Counted from the stretch's first letter, positions 1-7,947 are shown. The stretch is DNA of 11,026 nucleotides from Dysgonamonadaceae bacterium (GCA_031276105.1 JAISNS010000230.1:1-11026); one strand, 5' to 3'. A program made the numbers and translations. The notes: generated by a model not told the origin, from the letters alone.

Positions 1-951
1 AATCCTTCTCCCGAAGCCGTCAAACTTTACCATTTCCTGAAAGAAAACTACGGAAAAAAAATCATTTCCGGCGCCGTCGCCAATGTCAACTGGAATACCA
101 ACGAAGCCGGCTGGGTCTATAAACACACCGGAAAATACCCCGCCTTAAACGCTTTCGATTATATTCACCTTTACGCTTCCCCCGCCAATTGGATTGATTA
201 CGGAAATACTCAAATCGTGGAAGATTGGTGGAACAACAACGGAATCGTTGCCGCGATGTGGCACTGGAATGTACCTGTCAATCAGGGAAGTAACAACTAT
301 GAATTTTATACGGGAAAAACTTCGTTCGACATTTCCCAAGCCGTTAGGGAAGGAACTTACGAAAACAGCGTAATCAAAGCCGACTTGGAAAAAATCGCGA
401 ACTATTTACTGCTCTTAAAACAGAAAAATATACCCGTCGTCTGGCGTCCTTTGCACGAAGCCGCCGGAGGATGGTTTTGGTGGGGAGCGAAAGGCGCTCA
501 ACCTTGCAAAGAACTCTGGATAATCATGTTCGACTTCTTTCGGGAAAAAGGATTGAACAACCTGATTTGGGTCTGGACTGCCGAACCCGGCGACGATGCC
601 TGGTATCCCGGCGACGAATATGTGGACATCATTGGACGGGATATGTACAATAAACCGGAAGCAAACGGAATGGCGAACGAGTACCAAACGCTGAAAAACC
701 GTTTCCCGAACAAAATAATCGCCCTCAGCGAATGTGGCAACGTGGCCGGAATCCCCGCACAATGGAACGCCGAAGCCACTTGGTCGTGGTTTATGCCGTG
801 GTACGATTACGATAGAACGAAAGACCTGTCCGGCGAAACTTTCAATAGCGAAGCGCATCAACATGCCTCGATCGCTTTTTGGAAAAACGCATTTGCCGAC
901 GACCGAGTTATTTCCCGCGACGAAATGCCTTCATTAAAAAATAATCCATAA
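1..951 (+). CDS. GH26 endo-beta-1,4-mannanase, 5' end cut off by the window
   Basis: The frame is open from base 1 to a TAA at 949-951, giving 316 residues; the true start lies upstream. The visible part begins close to the usual N-terminus of a GH26 catalytic domain (SPEAVKLYHFLKENYGKKIISG), so probably only a signal peptide and a short leader are missing. GH26 hallmarks are clear: WRPLHEAAGGWFWWG, with the acid/base Glu at visible residue 153, and IALSECG, with the nucleophile Glu at residue 244, plus YPGDEYVDIIGRDMY. Members of this clan GH-A family hydrolyse internal beta-1,4-mannosidic bonds; the closest functional model is the ManA-type mannanase of the Bacteroides fragilis mannobiose operon. 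The next gene starts after one base, so the two are surely co-transcribed. GTG 217 is an internal codon, not the start. Family assignment is firm; release of mannobiose specifically is inferred from the downstream catabolic genes. Cellular location cannot be judged without the N-terminus. Confidence 0.95.
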   Translation, partial: NPSPEAVKLYHFLKENYGKKIISGAVANVNWNTNEAGWVYKHTGKYPALNAFDYIHLYASPANWIDYGNTQIVEDWWNNNGIVAAMWHWNVPVNQGSNNYEFYTGKTSFDISQAVREGTYENSVIKADLEKIANYLLLLKQKNIPVVWRPLHEAAGGWFWWGAKGAQPCKELWIIMFDFFREKGLNNLIWVWTAEPGDDAWYPGDEYVDIIGRDMYNKPEANGMANEYQTLKNRFPNKIIALSECGNVAGIPAQWNAEATWSWFMPWYDYDRTKDLSGETFNSEAHQHASIAFWKNAFADDRVISRDEMPSLKNNP

Positions 952-952
952 A

Positions 953-1960
953 ATGAAACTTGAAAAAATAAACATCGCGCTGCTTGCCTGCCTGTTCCTG
1001 CTTTTCGCTTGCGAACGGACAAACAACAACCCGGCGCAACCGGCTGATCAACTGCCTGTTGATACCTCCTTTGTCGGACGGCACGGTCAATTGGCGGTAA
1101 AAGGCGCTGCATTAACCGATCAAAACGGAGATACGATTGTTTTGCGCGGCGTAAGTCTCGGATGGCACCAATGGTGGTCGCGTTTTTACAGCAAAGAAAC
1201 GGTTGAATGGTTGAAAAAAGATTGGAAACCGAACCTCATCCGGGCGGCTATCGGCGTTGAACCGGACAGCGGCTATCTACGGAAACCCGAATGGGCAATG
1301 CAATGCCTGACAACGGTTGTCGATGCCGCCATCGAAAACGATATGTATGTAATCGTCGACTGGCATGCGCATTACATTCACCTCGAAGAAGCCCAAACGT
1401 TTTTTACGCAAGTCGCTACCAAATACAAAGATACGCCGAATGTCCTTTACGAAATATTCAACGAACCCTGGGACGATATGCCTTGGCCGGACGTAAAAGC
1501 CTATTCTGTGGAAATAATCAAAACCATTCGTTCCATTGACAAAGACAATATCATTCTCGTCGGTAATCCCCACTGGGATCAGGATGTACACATCGTCGCC
1601 GACGATCCGATTATCGGTTACGACAATATCCTGTACACCCTTCATTTTTACGCCGCTACGCATAAACAGGATTTGCGCGACAAAGCCGCTTATGCCCGCT
1701 CGAAAGGCTTGCCCATTTTCGTTTCGGAATGTGCCGGCATGGAAGCTTCCGGCGACGGCGCTATCGACCAAACGGAATGGAATCGTTGGCTGCAATGGAT
1801 GGAAGAGCATCGGCTGAGTTGGGCTGCATGGTCGGTTTCGGATAAAAACGAAACTTGTTCCATGATAAAATCCCCGGCTTCCCCGGCAAGCCAATGGACA
1901 AATAACGACTTGAAAGCGTGGGGAATCCAAATCAAACAAATATTGACGAGTGAACAATAA
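953..1960 (+). CDS. GH5 endo-beta-1,4-glucanase/mannanase lipoprotein (GH5_2-like)
   Basis: 335 residues. The N-terminus is a lipoprotein signal: Lys3 and Lys5, a hydrophobic stretch, then LLFAC with the lipidated Cys at 20, followed by a Thr/Asn/Pro-rich linker. The GH5 domain runs from about residue 45 to 333. It contains GVSLGWHQWW (66-75), DWHAH (136-140), YEIFNEPW with acid/base Glu171, HFYA (231-234), FVSECAG with nucleophile Glu259, and WSVSDKNET (293-301). This pattern, especially DWHAH and the C-terminal SDKNE, resembles subfamily GH5_2 cellulases, so endo-beta-1,4-glucanase activity on glucomannan is the likeliest role; mannanase activity remains possible. The run after the Cys (ERTNNN) is not a clear Bacteroidetes lipoprotein export signal, so surface display versus periplasmic anchoring is undecided. 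It follows the GH26 gene by 1 bp without a good Shine-Dalgarno site, which suggests translational coupling. The ATG at 953 is chosen because it alone gives the complete signal peptide. Confidence 0.93.
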   Translation: MKLEKINIALLACLFLLFACERTNNNPAQPADQLPVDTSFVGRHGQLAVKGAALTDQNGDTIVLRGVSLGWHQWWSRFYSKETVEWLKKDWKPNLIRAAIGVEPDSGYLRKPEWAMQCLTTVVDAAIENDMYVIVDWHAHYIHLEEAQTFFTQVATKYKDTPNVLYEIFNEPWDDMPWPDVKAYSVEIIKTIRSIDKDNIILVGNPHWDQDVHIVADDPIIGYDNILYTLHFYAATHKQDLRDKAAYARSKGLPIFVSECAGMEASGDGAIDQTEWNRWLQWMEEHRLSWAAWSVSDKNETCSMIKSPASPASQWTNNDLKAWGIQIKQILTSEQ

Positions 1961-1975
1961 CAGAGAGACAACAAA

Positions 1976-3241
1976 ATGAAGAAAACGATTTTAATCTGCT
2001 TTTTAGGCACGCTGTCGGTGATTGTGCAGGCCAATAATTTCCCCGAACTGTCTTGCCGGATACCGGGCAATTGGGTATTTTACGGCGACGAAAAAGGAAC
2101 GGTTTCCGTTGTCCTGAAAAACCGCACCAATCAACCGGTTGCATCGCAAATCCATCTGGACGTCACCTCCGACGATTATCAACCGGTATATTCTTTTTCA
2201 CAACAAACTAAAATTAACACAAATGACACGGTTCAAGCAACTTTTACTTTCAATTTTCCCGTTCCGGGTTTCTATCGCTGCCGCATCTACCAAGAAGCAA
2301 ACGGACAAAAAAGCGAAGAAAAAAAATTCAACATCGGTTATGAACCCGAAAAGATCATCTCTCCGAAAGATGCCAAACCCGATTTTCAATCATTTTGGGA
2401 CGATACTCGAAGAGAATTAGACCGCGTAAAACCGGAATATCAACTGACCGAACTGAAAAAATCCTCTTCCAAAACCCGGAAAGTGTATCAGGTCAAAATG
2501 AAATCTTTCGGTGGTGAAACCATTGAAGGATACTACGTTGTCCCGGTCAAAAAAGGGAAATATCCCGTCATCGTTTCCTACATGGGTTACGGTTCCAAAC
2601 CCTGGATTCCCAATCCGGACAACAATCCGGGCTTTGCCGAATTTGTCCTCTCCACGCGCGGACAAGGCTTGTTAGAACCCGAAAACAAATACGGACAATG
2701 GATTACTTACGGTTTAGAAAGCAAAGAAACATACTATTACCGGGGCGCTTTTATGGATTTGATTCGCGCAATAGACTTTGTAGCTTCCCGTCCGGAAGTA
2801 GATTCCGAAAAAATCGTTGCCGAAGGCGGCAGTCAGGGAGGCGCATTCACTTTGGCCGCTTGCGCCTTGGATCGCCGGATTAAAGCCGCCGCGCCTTTCA
2901 TCCCCTTTCTTTCCGATTACAAAGACTATTTCAAAATAGTCCATTGGCCCCGGGTCGATTTTGAAAATTACCGAAAAGAAAACCCTTCCGCCGCTTGGGA
3001 ACAGATTTACGATGTATTGAGCTATTTCGATATAAAAAACTTGGCGTCGCAAATTCAATGCCCAATCATCATGGCTGTCGGATTGCAGGACGAAGTTTGT
3101 CCCCCACACACCAATTTCGCCGGATACAATCAAATAAAAACGGAAAAACAATACTATATTTTTCCCGAACAGGGACACGACGTTCCCGCTTCGTGGTGGG
3201 AAATCCGGACGACATTCTATCAAAAAATACTGGAACAATGA
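1976..3241 (+). CDS. Secreted acetyl esterase, CE7/AXE1 type (acetyl xylan esterase family)
   Basis: 421 residues with a Sec signal peptide (MKKTILICFLGTLSVIVQA, cleavage near residue 19). Residues about 20-122 look like a beta-sandwich accessory domain. Residues about 125-421 are an alpha/beta-hydrolase of the AXE1 (CE7) type: RGQG at 228-231, nucleophile elbow GGSQGG with Ser286, Asp372 in GLQDEVCPP, and His401 in PEQGHDVP. CE7 enzymes remove O-acetyl groups from xylan-derived and other acetylated sugars. In this neighbourhood the natural role is deacetylating glucomannan or its oligosaccharides so that GH26, GH5 and GH3 can act; that substrate is inferred. The residue after the catalytic His is Asp, whereas I recall Glu as usual in CE7. 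A 15 bp purine-rich spacer (cagagagacaac) separates it from GH5, and its stop codon overlaps the next start as ATGA. Family call is strong, physiological substrate less so. Confidence 0.9.
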   Translation: MKKTILICFLGTLSVIVQANNFPELSCRIPGNWVFYGDEKGTVSVVLKNRTNQPVASQIHLDVTSDDYQPVYSFSQQTKINTNDTVQATFTFNFPVPGFYRCRIYQEANGQKSEEKKFNIGYEPEKIISPKDAKPDFQSFWDDTRRELDRVKPEYQLTELKKSSSKTRKVYQVKMKSFGGETIEGYYVVPVKKGKYPVIVSYMGYGSKPWIPNPDNNPGFAEFVLSTRGQGLLEPENKYGQWITYGLESKETYYYRGAFMDLIRAIDFVASRPEVDSEKIVAEGGSQGGAFTLAACALDRRIKAAAPFIPFLSDYKDYFKIVHWPRVDFENYRKENPSAAWEQIYDVLSYFDIKNLASQIQCPIIMAVGLQDEVCPPHTNFAGYNQIKTEKQYYIFPEQGHDVPASWWEIRTTFYQKILEQ

Positions 3242-6200
3242 TAAAAAAGGGAATTATTGGTTTTTTAGTCTTAATCACCTCTATGGAAATTTCGAGAGCG
3301 GACAATCCTCTTTATTTAGATAAAAATCAGTCGATCGACAAGCGTGTGGAAGACTTGTTGAATCGCATGACCCCGGAAGAAAAAATCGGGCAAATGAACC
3401 AGTTCGTCGGATTGGAACACATTCGCAATGCCGAACAAAACATGACGGAAGAGGAATTGAAAAACAATACCGCCAACGCTTTTTATCCGGGCGTATCCAC
3501 CAAAGAAATCGAACGCCGAACAAAAGAAGGGCTGATTGGCTCTTTTCTTCATGTCATCACCCTCGAAGAAGCGAACTACCTGCAAAGTTTAGCCATGCAA
3601 AGCCGCCTCAAAATACCGTTAATCATTGGAATAGACGCTATTCACGGAAACGCGAACGCTCCGGACAACACGGTTTATCCGACCAATATCGGCTTGGCCT
3701 GCTCGTTCGATACCGTAATGGCTCACCGAATCGCCCAACAAACCGCCCGCGAAATGCGAGCCATGAACTTGCATTGGACATTCAACCCCAATGTGGAAGT
3801 TGCCCGCGACCCCCGCTGGGGACGGGTCGGCGAAACTTTCGGCGAAGACCCTTATCTGGTTGCCCGGATGGGCGAGGCAACCACACGCGGCTATCAGGGA
3901 AATTTCTCCTCCGAAAACGTCTTGGCTTGCATCAAACATTTTGTAGCCGGAAGCGAACCGCTGAACGGCGCTAACGCTGCCCCCGCCGACCTCTCGGAAA
4001 GAACCTTGCGCGAAATATTCTTCCCGCCGTTCAAAGCCGGCGTCGATGCCGGAAGCGGCTCTCTCATGACTGCCCACAACGAAGTGAACGGTATTCCGGC
4101 TCACGAAAACGAATGGTTGATGGAAGACGTCCTGAGAAAAGAATGGGGTTTCAAAGGATTTGTGGTCAGCGATTGGATGGATATCGAACACCTTTACGAC
4201 GTTCATCATACGGCTTCGTCACTGAAAGAAGCTTTTTATCAAAGTATTATGGCCGGTATGGATATGCACATGCACGGCATTCACTGGAACGAATTAGTCG
4301 GCGAACTGGTAAAAGAACGGCGCATTCCCATTTCACGAATCGACCAATCGGTACGGCGCATCCTGTATGCGAAATTCCAATTAGGACTGTTTGACGAAAA
4401 TACCGTTTGCGACCCGGAAAATTCAATGAAAATCCGTTTGAACGACGAACACCGCCAAACGGCGCTGGAGGCGGCGCGCAACAGCATCGTGCTACTGACA
4501 AACAACGGGATTCTCCCTTTGGACGAAAAAAAATACAACAAAGTGATGATTACCGGTATCAATGCCAACGACCAGAATATTCTGGGCGACTGGTCGAGCC
4601 TCCAAAAGGATGAAAATGTCATCACAGTGTTGGAAGGCCTGCAAATGATAACGCCCAATACTTCCGTCACCTTTGTCGATCAGGGATGGGATCCGCGCAA
4701 CATGAACCCGGAAAAAGTAGAAGAAGCCGCCGCGAAAGCCTTGCAAGCGGATGTGAACATCGTTGTTGCCGGCGAATACATGATGCGCTTCCGATGGAAC
4801 GAACGCACCTCCGGCGAAGACACCGACCGATCGGACATTCACTTGGTCGGATTGCAGAACGAACTGATTCAAAAAGTAAAAGCCTCCGGAAAACCAACCA
4901 TCGTGATACTCATCTCCGGACGTCCGCTGAGCGTCGAATGGGCGGCCACTCATGCCGACGCTTTGATAAATGCTTGGGAACCGGGAATGTACGGCGGACA
5001 GGCCATTGCCGAAATCCTTTACGGCAAAGTGAACCCGTCGGCCAAATTAGCCGTGACCATTCCCCGAAACGCCGGACAAATACAAATGGTTTACAATCAC
5101 AAACCTGCGCATTATTTTCACGGTTACAAAGGAAGCCCGAATACGCCGCTATTCCCCTTCGGATACGGATTGAGTTATACCACCTATCAATACGGGGATA
5201 TTCGGTTAGATAAAAAAGAAATTCCGAACAACGAACCGGTTTCGGTAAACATTCCGGTCACGAATACAGGAAATCGTCCCGGAGTAGAAATCGTACAACT
5301 CTACATTCGCGACGAATACAGTTCCCTCACTCGGCCGGTAAAAGAACTGAAAGATTTTATCCGGGTACATCTAAATCCGGGAGAAACCAAAACCGTGCAA
5401 TTTACGCTCACGCCAAACAAATTAGGCTTTTTGGACAAAAAGATGAATTGGGTTATTGAGCCGGGAACATTCCTGATAATGGCCGGCTCTTCTTCCAAAG
5501 ACGAAGATTTGAAAACGGCAATACTGACAGTGACAGACAATTGCCTTCTTTCCGACAAGAACGCAACTCCCGAAACGCGCGCATTGCACAGCCGCTTACT
5601 CAGCCTTTTGGACAAAGGAATTATGGTGGGACACCAAGACGCGCCGGCTTACGGACACAACTGGTACAACGAACCTAATCGGTCGGATATACACGACGTT
5701 ACCGGAAAATATCCGGCAGTCAACGGCTGGGACATCGGACACATCGAACGGGGCGGCGAATACAATCTGGACTCAATCGCTTTCGAAAACATGAAACGCT
5801 ATATGCGGGAAGGACACAAGCGCGGAGTTATTAACACCGTCAGTTGGCATGGCGACAATATCCTGACCGGACGAAATGCTTGGGATTGCGGACGAAACGA
5901 CGTAGTCAAATCGCTTCTTCCAGGCGGTAAAAATCACACCGGATTCTTAAGCTGGTTAGACCGGGTGGCCGATTTTTTCCTCGACTTGAAAGACGACAAC
6001 GGAAAACCAATCCCCGTGCTGTTTCGCCTCTATCACGAACATTCCGGCGACTGGTTCTGGTGGGGACGCAAACAGTCGACGCCCGAAGAATACAAACAAT
6101 TGTGGATAATGACCGTCAAATACCTTCGCGATACAAGGAACGTACACAACCTTTTATACGCTTTTTCCCCGTCCACGACAAAGAACCTGAAAGAATACTT

Positions 6201-6591
6201 GGAACGTTATCCGGGCGATGATTATGTGGATATGGTGGGTTTCGACTGTTACGCCAACGGCGAAAACGAAGCGCAGCAACCCGAAAAAACGCTTCAACAA
6301 ATAGCTAAATACAAAAAAACCTTGAAACACAACTTGGATATAATAACGGCTTACGCGAAAAAATCGGGCAAAATCCCGGCAATTACGGAAACCGGAATGG
6401 AACGAATCCCTTACCCGCAATACTTTACCGACGCCGTTTATAATTCGATCAAAGACTATCAAATAGCATACGTCCTGTTTTGGAGAAATGCCTATAACCG
6501 GCCTTCCCATTTCTACGTCCCCTATCCGGGAGGCCCGGGTGAAGCGGATTTCCGCGCGTTTTCCTCTTTGCCTAAAATAATTATGTTGTGA
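3238..6591 (+). CDS. GH3-GH26 fusion: exo-beta-glycosidase joined to a beta-mannanase
   Basis: 1117 residues. ATG 3238 is preferred over in-frame upstream codons (e.g. TTG 2995) because it starts a signal peptide (MIKKGIIGFLVLITSMEISRA) and overlaps the esterase stop as ATGA, implying translational coupling. The GH3 part covers about 25-752. Its N-terminal barrel has RDPRWGR (190-196), KH (233-234) and nucleophile Asp312 in FVVSDW. The alpha/beta sandwich (about 400-640) carries SGEDTDRSD, with Glu516 the likely acid/base by alignment to BglX-type enzymes. A fibronectin III-like domain follows (about 655-752). After a short joint, residues about 760-1112 form a full GH26 domain: RLYHEHSGDWFWWG with acid/base Glu924, YPGDDYVDMVGFDCY, and AITETG with nucleophile Glu1041. 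No stop, frameshift or second signal peptide lies at the joint. GH3 would remove terminal beta-glucosyl (or related) units while GH26 cuts mannosidic bonds, which suits glucomannan oligosaccharides; these specificities are inferred. Periplasmic or secreted. Confidence 0.93.
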   Translation: MIKKGIIGFLVLITSMEISRADNPLYLDKNQSIDKRVEDLLNRMTPEEKIGQMNQFVGLEHIRNAEQNMTEEELKNNTANAFYPGVSTKEIERRTKEGLIGSFLHVITLEEANYLQSLAMQSRLKIPLIIGIDAIHGNANAPDNTVYPTNIGLACSFDTVMAHRIAQQTAREMRAMNLHWTFNPNVEVARDPRWGRVGETFGEDPYLVARMGEATTRGYQGNFSSENVLACIKHFVAGSEPLNGANAAPADLSERTLREIFFPPFKAGVDAGSGSLMTAHNEVNGIPAHENEWLMEDVLRKEWGFKGFVVSDWMDIEHLYDVHHTASSLKEAFYQSIMAGMDMHMHGIHWNELVGELVKERRIPISRIDQSVRRILYAKFQLGLFDENTVCDPENSMKIRLNDEHRQTALEAARNSIVLLTNNGILPLDEKKYNKVMITGINANDQNILGDWSSLQKDENVITVLEGLQMITPNTSVTFVDQGWDPRNMNPEKVEEAAAKALQADVNIVVAGEYMMRFRWNERTSGEDTDRSDIHLVGLQNELIQKVKASGKPTIVILISGRPLSVEWAATHADALINAWEPGMYGGQAIAEILYGKVNPSAKLAVTIPRNAGQIQMVYNHKPAHYFHGYKGSPNTPLFPFGYGLSYTTYQYGDIRLDKKEIPNNEPVSVNIPVTNTGNRPGVEIVQLYIRDEYSSLTRPVKELKDFIRVHLNPGETKTVQFTLTPNKLGFLDKKMNWVIEPGTFLIMAGSSSKDEDLKTAILTVTDNCLLSDKNATPETRALHSRLLSLLDKGIMVGHQDAPAYGHNWYNEPNRSDIHDVTGKYPAVNGWDIGHIERGGEYNLDSIAFENMKRYMREGHKRGVINTVSWHGDNILTGRNAWDCGRNDVVKSLLPGGKNHTGFLSWLDRVADFFLDLKDDNGKPIPVLFRLYHEHSGDWFWWGRKQSTPEEYKQLWIMTVKYLRDTRNVHNLLYAFSPSTTKNLKEYLERYPGDDYVDMVGFDCYANGENEAQQPEKTLQQIAKYKKTLKHNLDIITAYAKKSGKIPAITETGMERIPYPQYFTDAVYNSIKDYQIAYVLFWRNAYNRPSHFYVPYPGGPGEADFRAFSSLPKIIML

Positions 6592-6600
6592 ATGATGAGT

Positions 6601-6628
6601 TATGAATTATGAATTATGAATTATGAGT
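6601..6628 (+). repeat. Heptamer tandem repeat, TATGAAT x4
   Basis: Four contiguous 7 bp units: three exact TATGAAT (6601-6607, 6608-6614, 6615-6621) and one variant TATGAGT (6622-6628). A degenerate AT-rich run precedes it. The same heptamer appears twice at the epimerase/symporter junction (9139-9152). Such short AT-rich heptamer arrays can expand or shrink by replication slippage. Any effect on expression is unknown. Confidence 0.9.
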
Positions 6629-6643
6629 TGGGTTTCTTCCCGG

Positions 6644-6731
6644 CAATAAGGCAACCTTATTGGAGACAATAAGGCAATCTTATTGGGGGCAATAAGGCGA
6701 CCTTATTGGTAGCAATAAGACGACCTTATGA
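6644..6731. repeat. Four tandem 19 bp palindromes with an exact 23 bp period
   Basis: Units start at 6644, 6667, 6690 and 6713. Unit 1 is CAATAAGGCAACCTTATTG: an 8 bp stem (CAATAAGG/CCTTATTG) around a 3 nt loop. Spacers are 4 nt (GAGA, GGGG, GTAG). Unit 2 has one stem change (CCTTATTG to TCTTATTG) that leaves a G-U pair in RNA. Unit 3 has a perfect stem with loop CGA. Unit 4 is decayed (CAATAAGA, CGA, CCTTATGA). Loops CAA, CAA, CGA, CGA suggest growth by duplication. In mRNA this would fold as a row of three stable hairpins and one weak one; as DNA it could be a multi-site operator. The stems are not GC-rich and no T-run follows, so it is not a typical terminator. Confidence 0.93.
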
Positions 6732-6756
6732 ATGATGCGTAACATAAATAATAAGA

Positions 6757-7947
6757 ATGATGAAAACAGTTGAAAAGCAGGTAAAACAATTAGTCGAGGA
6801 ACACGAAGCGCTGTTATCTCGAAAGAACGAAAAAGAATCAAAAACCAATGGGATTTATCAACGGTATAAAAACCCAATTTTAACGGCGGAACATGCGCCA
6901 TTAATCTGGCGGTACGATTTCGACCCCGAAACCAATCCGCGCCTGTTGGAACGCATCGGAATAAACGGAACGTTTAATTCGGGAGCCATTGATTGGAACG
7001 GCAAGTATCTGCTGCTTGTCCGGGTCGAAGGCAACGATCGCAAATCGTTTTTTGCCGTAGCCGAAAGTCCCAACGGCATCGACAATTTTCGGTTTTGGGA
7101 TTACCCGGTTTCCCTTCCCGTCCTTTCGCCGGAGGAAAGAAACGGCGAAGAAATCGAAACCAATGTGTACGACATGCGCCTGACCCGGCACGAAGACGGC
7201 TGGATTTACGGCTTGTTTTGCGCCGAACGGAAAGACCCTTTTGCCGCTCCGGGCGACTTGTCGTCGGCAATAGCCTCCTGCGGAATTGTCCGCACCCGCG
7301 ATTTGCTTCAATGGGAAAGGCTGCCCGATTTGAAATCCTCATCACAACAACGGAATGTAGTTCTTCATCCCGAATTTGTAAACGGACGGTACGCCCTATA
7401 CACCCGTCCCCAAGACGGATTCATCGACGCCGGTTCCGGCGGAGGCATCGGCTGGGCGTTGATCGAAGATATGACCAAAGCGGAAATCAAAGAAGAAAAA
7501 ATCATCAACATCCGTCAGTACCACACGATTAAAGAAGTGAAAAACGGAGAAGGCCCGCCTCCCATCAAAACGCCTCACGGCTGGTTGCACTTGGCTCACG
7601 GCGTTAGAGCATGCGCCGCCGGCCTTCGCTACGTCCTTTACCTGTATATGACCGACTTGAAAGAACCGTCGAAAGTGATTGCCGAACCGGCCGGTCATTT
7701 TCTGGCGCCGAAAGGCCAGGAACGAGTCGGCGACGTATCCAATGTCCTCTTTTCCAACGGTTGGATTGCCGGCAAAGACGGAACCGTTTACATCTATTAC
7801 GCCTCTTCCGATACCCGGATGCACGTAGCCACTTCCACTGTCGATCGCTTGGTCGATTACTGCCTGAACACGCCTGCCGACGGTGGCCGTTCCCAAACAT
7901 CGGTAGAAGCCATTATAAAATTAGTAAACAAAAACTTAAACCTGTAA
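6757..7947 (+). CDS. GH130 4-O-beta-D-mannosyl-D-glucose phosphorylase
   Basis: 396 residues, or 395 if the second of two adjacent ATG codons (6760) is used. No signal peptide, so cytoplasmic. The GH130 five-bladed propeller family is recognised from GTFNSGA (71-77), [16 protein letters not shown] (89-104), [10 protein letters not shown] with the likely catalytic Asp139, CAERKDP (155-161), RNVVLHPEF (199-207), [19 protein letters not shown] (264-282) and [14 protein letters not shown] (347-360). The pattern fits subfamily GH130_1, which phosphorolyses Man-beta-1,4-Glc to alpha-mannose 1-phosphate and glucose. The adjacent cellobiose 2-epimerase would supply that substrate from mannobiose, as in the B. 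fragilis pathway, which strengthens the call. It is the first gene after the repeat spacer and has only a weak AAG-type ribosome site. The alternative is a GH130_2 mannooligosaccharide phosphorylase, less likely given the epimerase partner. Confidence 0.93.
   Translation: MMKTVEKQVKQLVEEHEALLSRKNEKESKTNGIYQRYKNPILTAEHAPLIWRYDFDPETNPRLLERIGINGTFNSGAIDWNGKYLLLVRVEGNDRKSFFAVAESPNGIDNFRFWDYPVSLPVLSPEERNGEEIETNVYDMRLTRHEDGWIYGLFCAERKDPFAAPGDLSSAIASCGIVRTRDLLQWERLPDLKSSSQQRNVVLHPEFVNGRYALYTRPQDGFIDAGSGGGIGWALIEDMTKAEIKEEKIINIRQYHTIKEVKNGEGPPPIKTPHGWLHLAHGVRACAAGLRYVLYLYMTDLKEPSKVIAEPAGHFLAPKGQERVGDVSNVLFSNGWIAGKDGTVYIYYASSDTRMHVATSTVDRLVDYCLNTPADGGRSQTSVEAIIKLVNKNLNL

Larger units (their letters stand above)
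6592..6756. other. Repeat-filled spacer between the two halves of the cluster
   Basis: This 165 bp stretch is the only substantial gap in the window; the other five junctions range from a 4 bp overlap to 32 bp. It holds no coding frame that I can support. It contains a heptamer array, a 23 bp-period palindrome array, and the octamer GAATGATG at 6590-6597 (over the upstream stop), 6730-6737 and 6755-6762 (over the GH130 start). I looked for the Bacteroidetes promoter pattern (TTG, then TAnnTTTG about 20 bp on) and found no convincing match. There is no GC-rich hairpin followed by a T-run, so a standard intrinsic terminator is not supported. Confidence 0.8.

Noticed and set aside
2995..3237. 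An in-frame extension of the GH3-GH26 gene back to TTG 2995
   Set aside because: It would overlap the esterase by about 240 bp, its translation shows no family similarity, and ATG 3238 begins a good signal peptide with an ATGA overlap.
415..4209. Long minus-strand frames such as 415-864, 1277-1957, 2714-3238 and 3619-4209
   Set aside because: All are antisense to genes with intact catalytic motifs, and their translations look like codon-bias shadows without recognisable domains.
6644..6731. CRISPR array
   Set aside because: The regular period comes from contiguous 19 bp palindromes with 4 nt gaps. There are no unique spacers of usual length and no cas genes.
6644..6731. Intrinsic transcription terminator after the GH3-GH26 gene
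   Set aside because: Stems are short and AT-rich and no T-run follows any of them. Partial attenuation remains possible but is not shown.
6592..6756. A promoter for the GH130-epimerase-symporter genes
   Set aside because: No good match to the Bacteroidetes TTG/TAnnTTTG pattern was found, so an internal promoter is not claimed.
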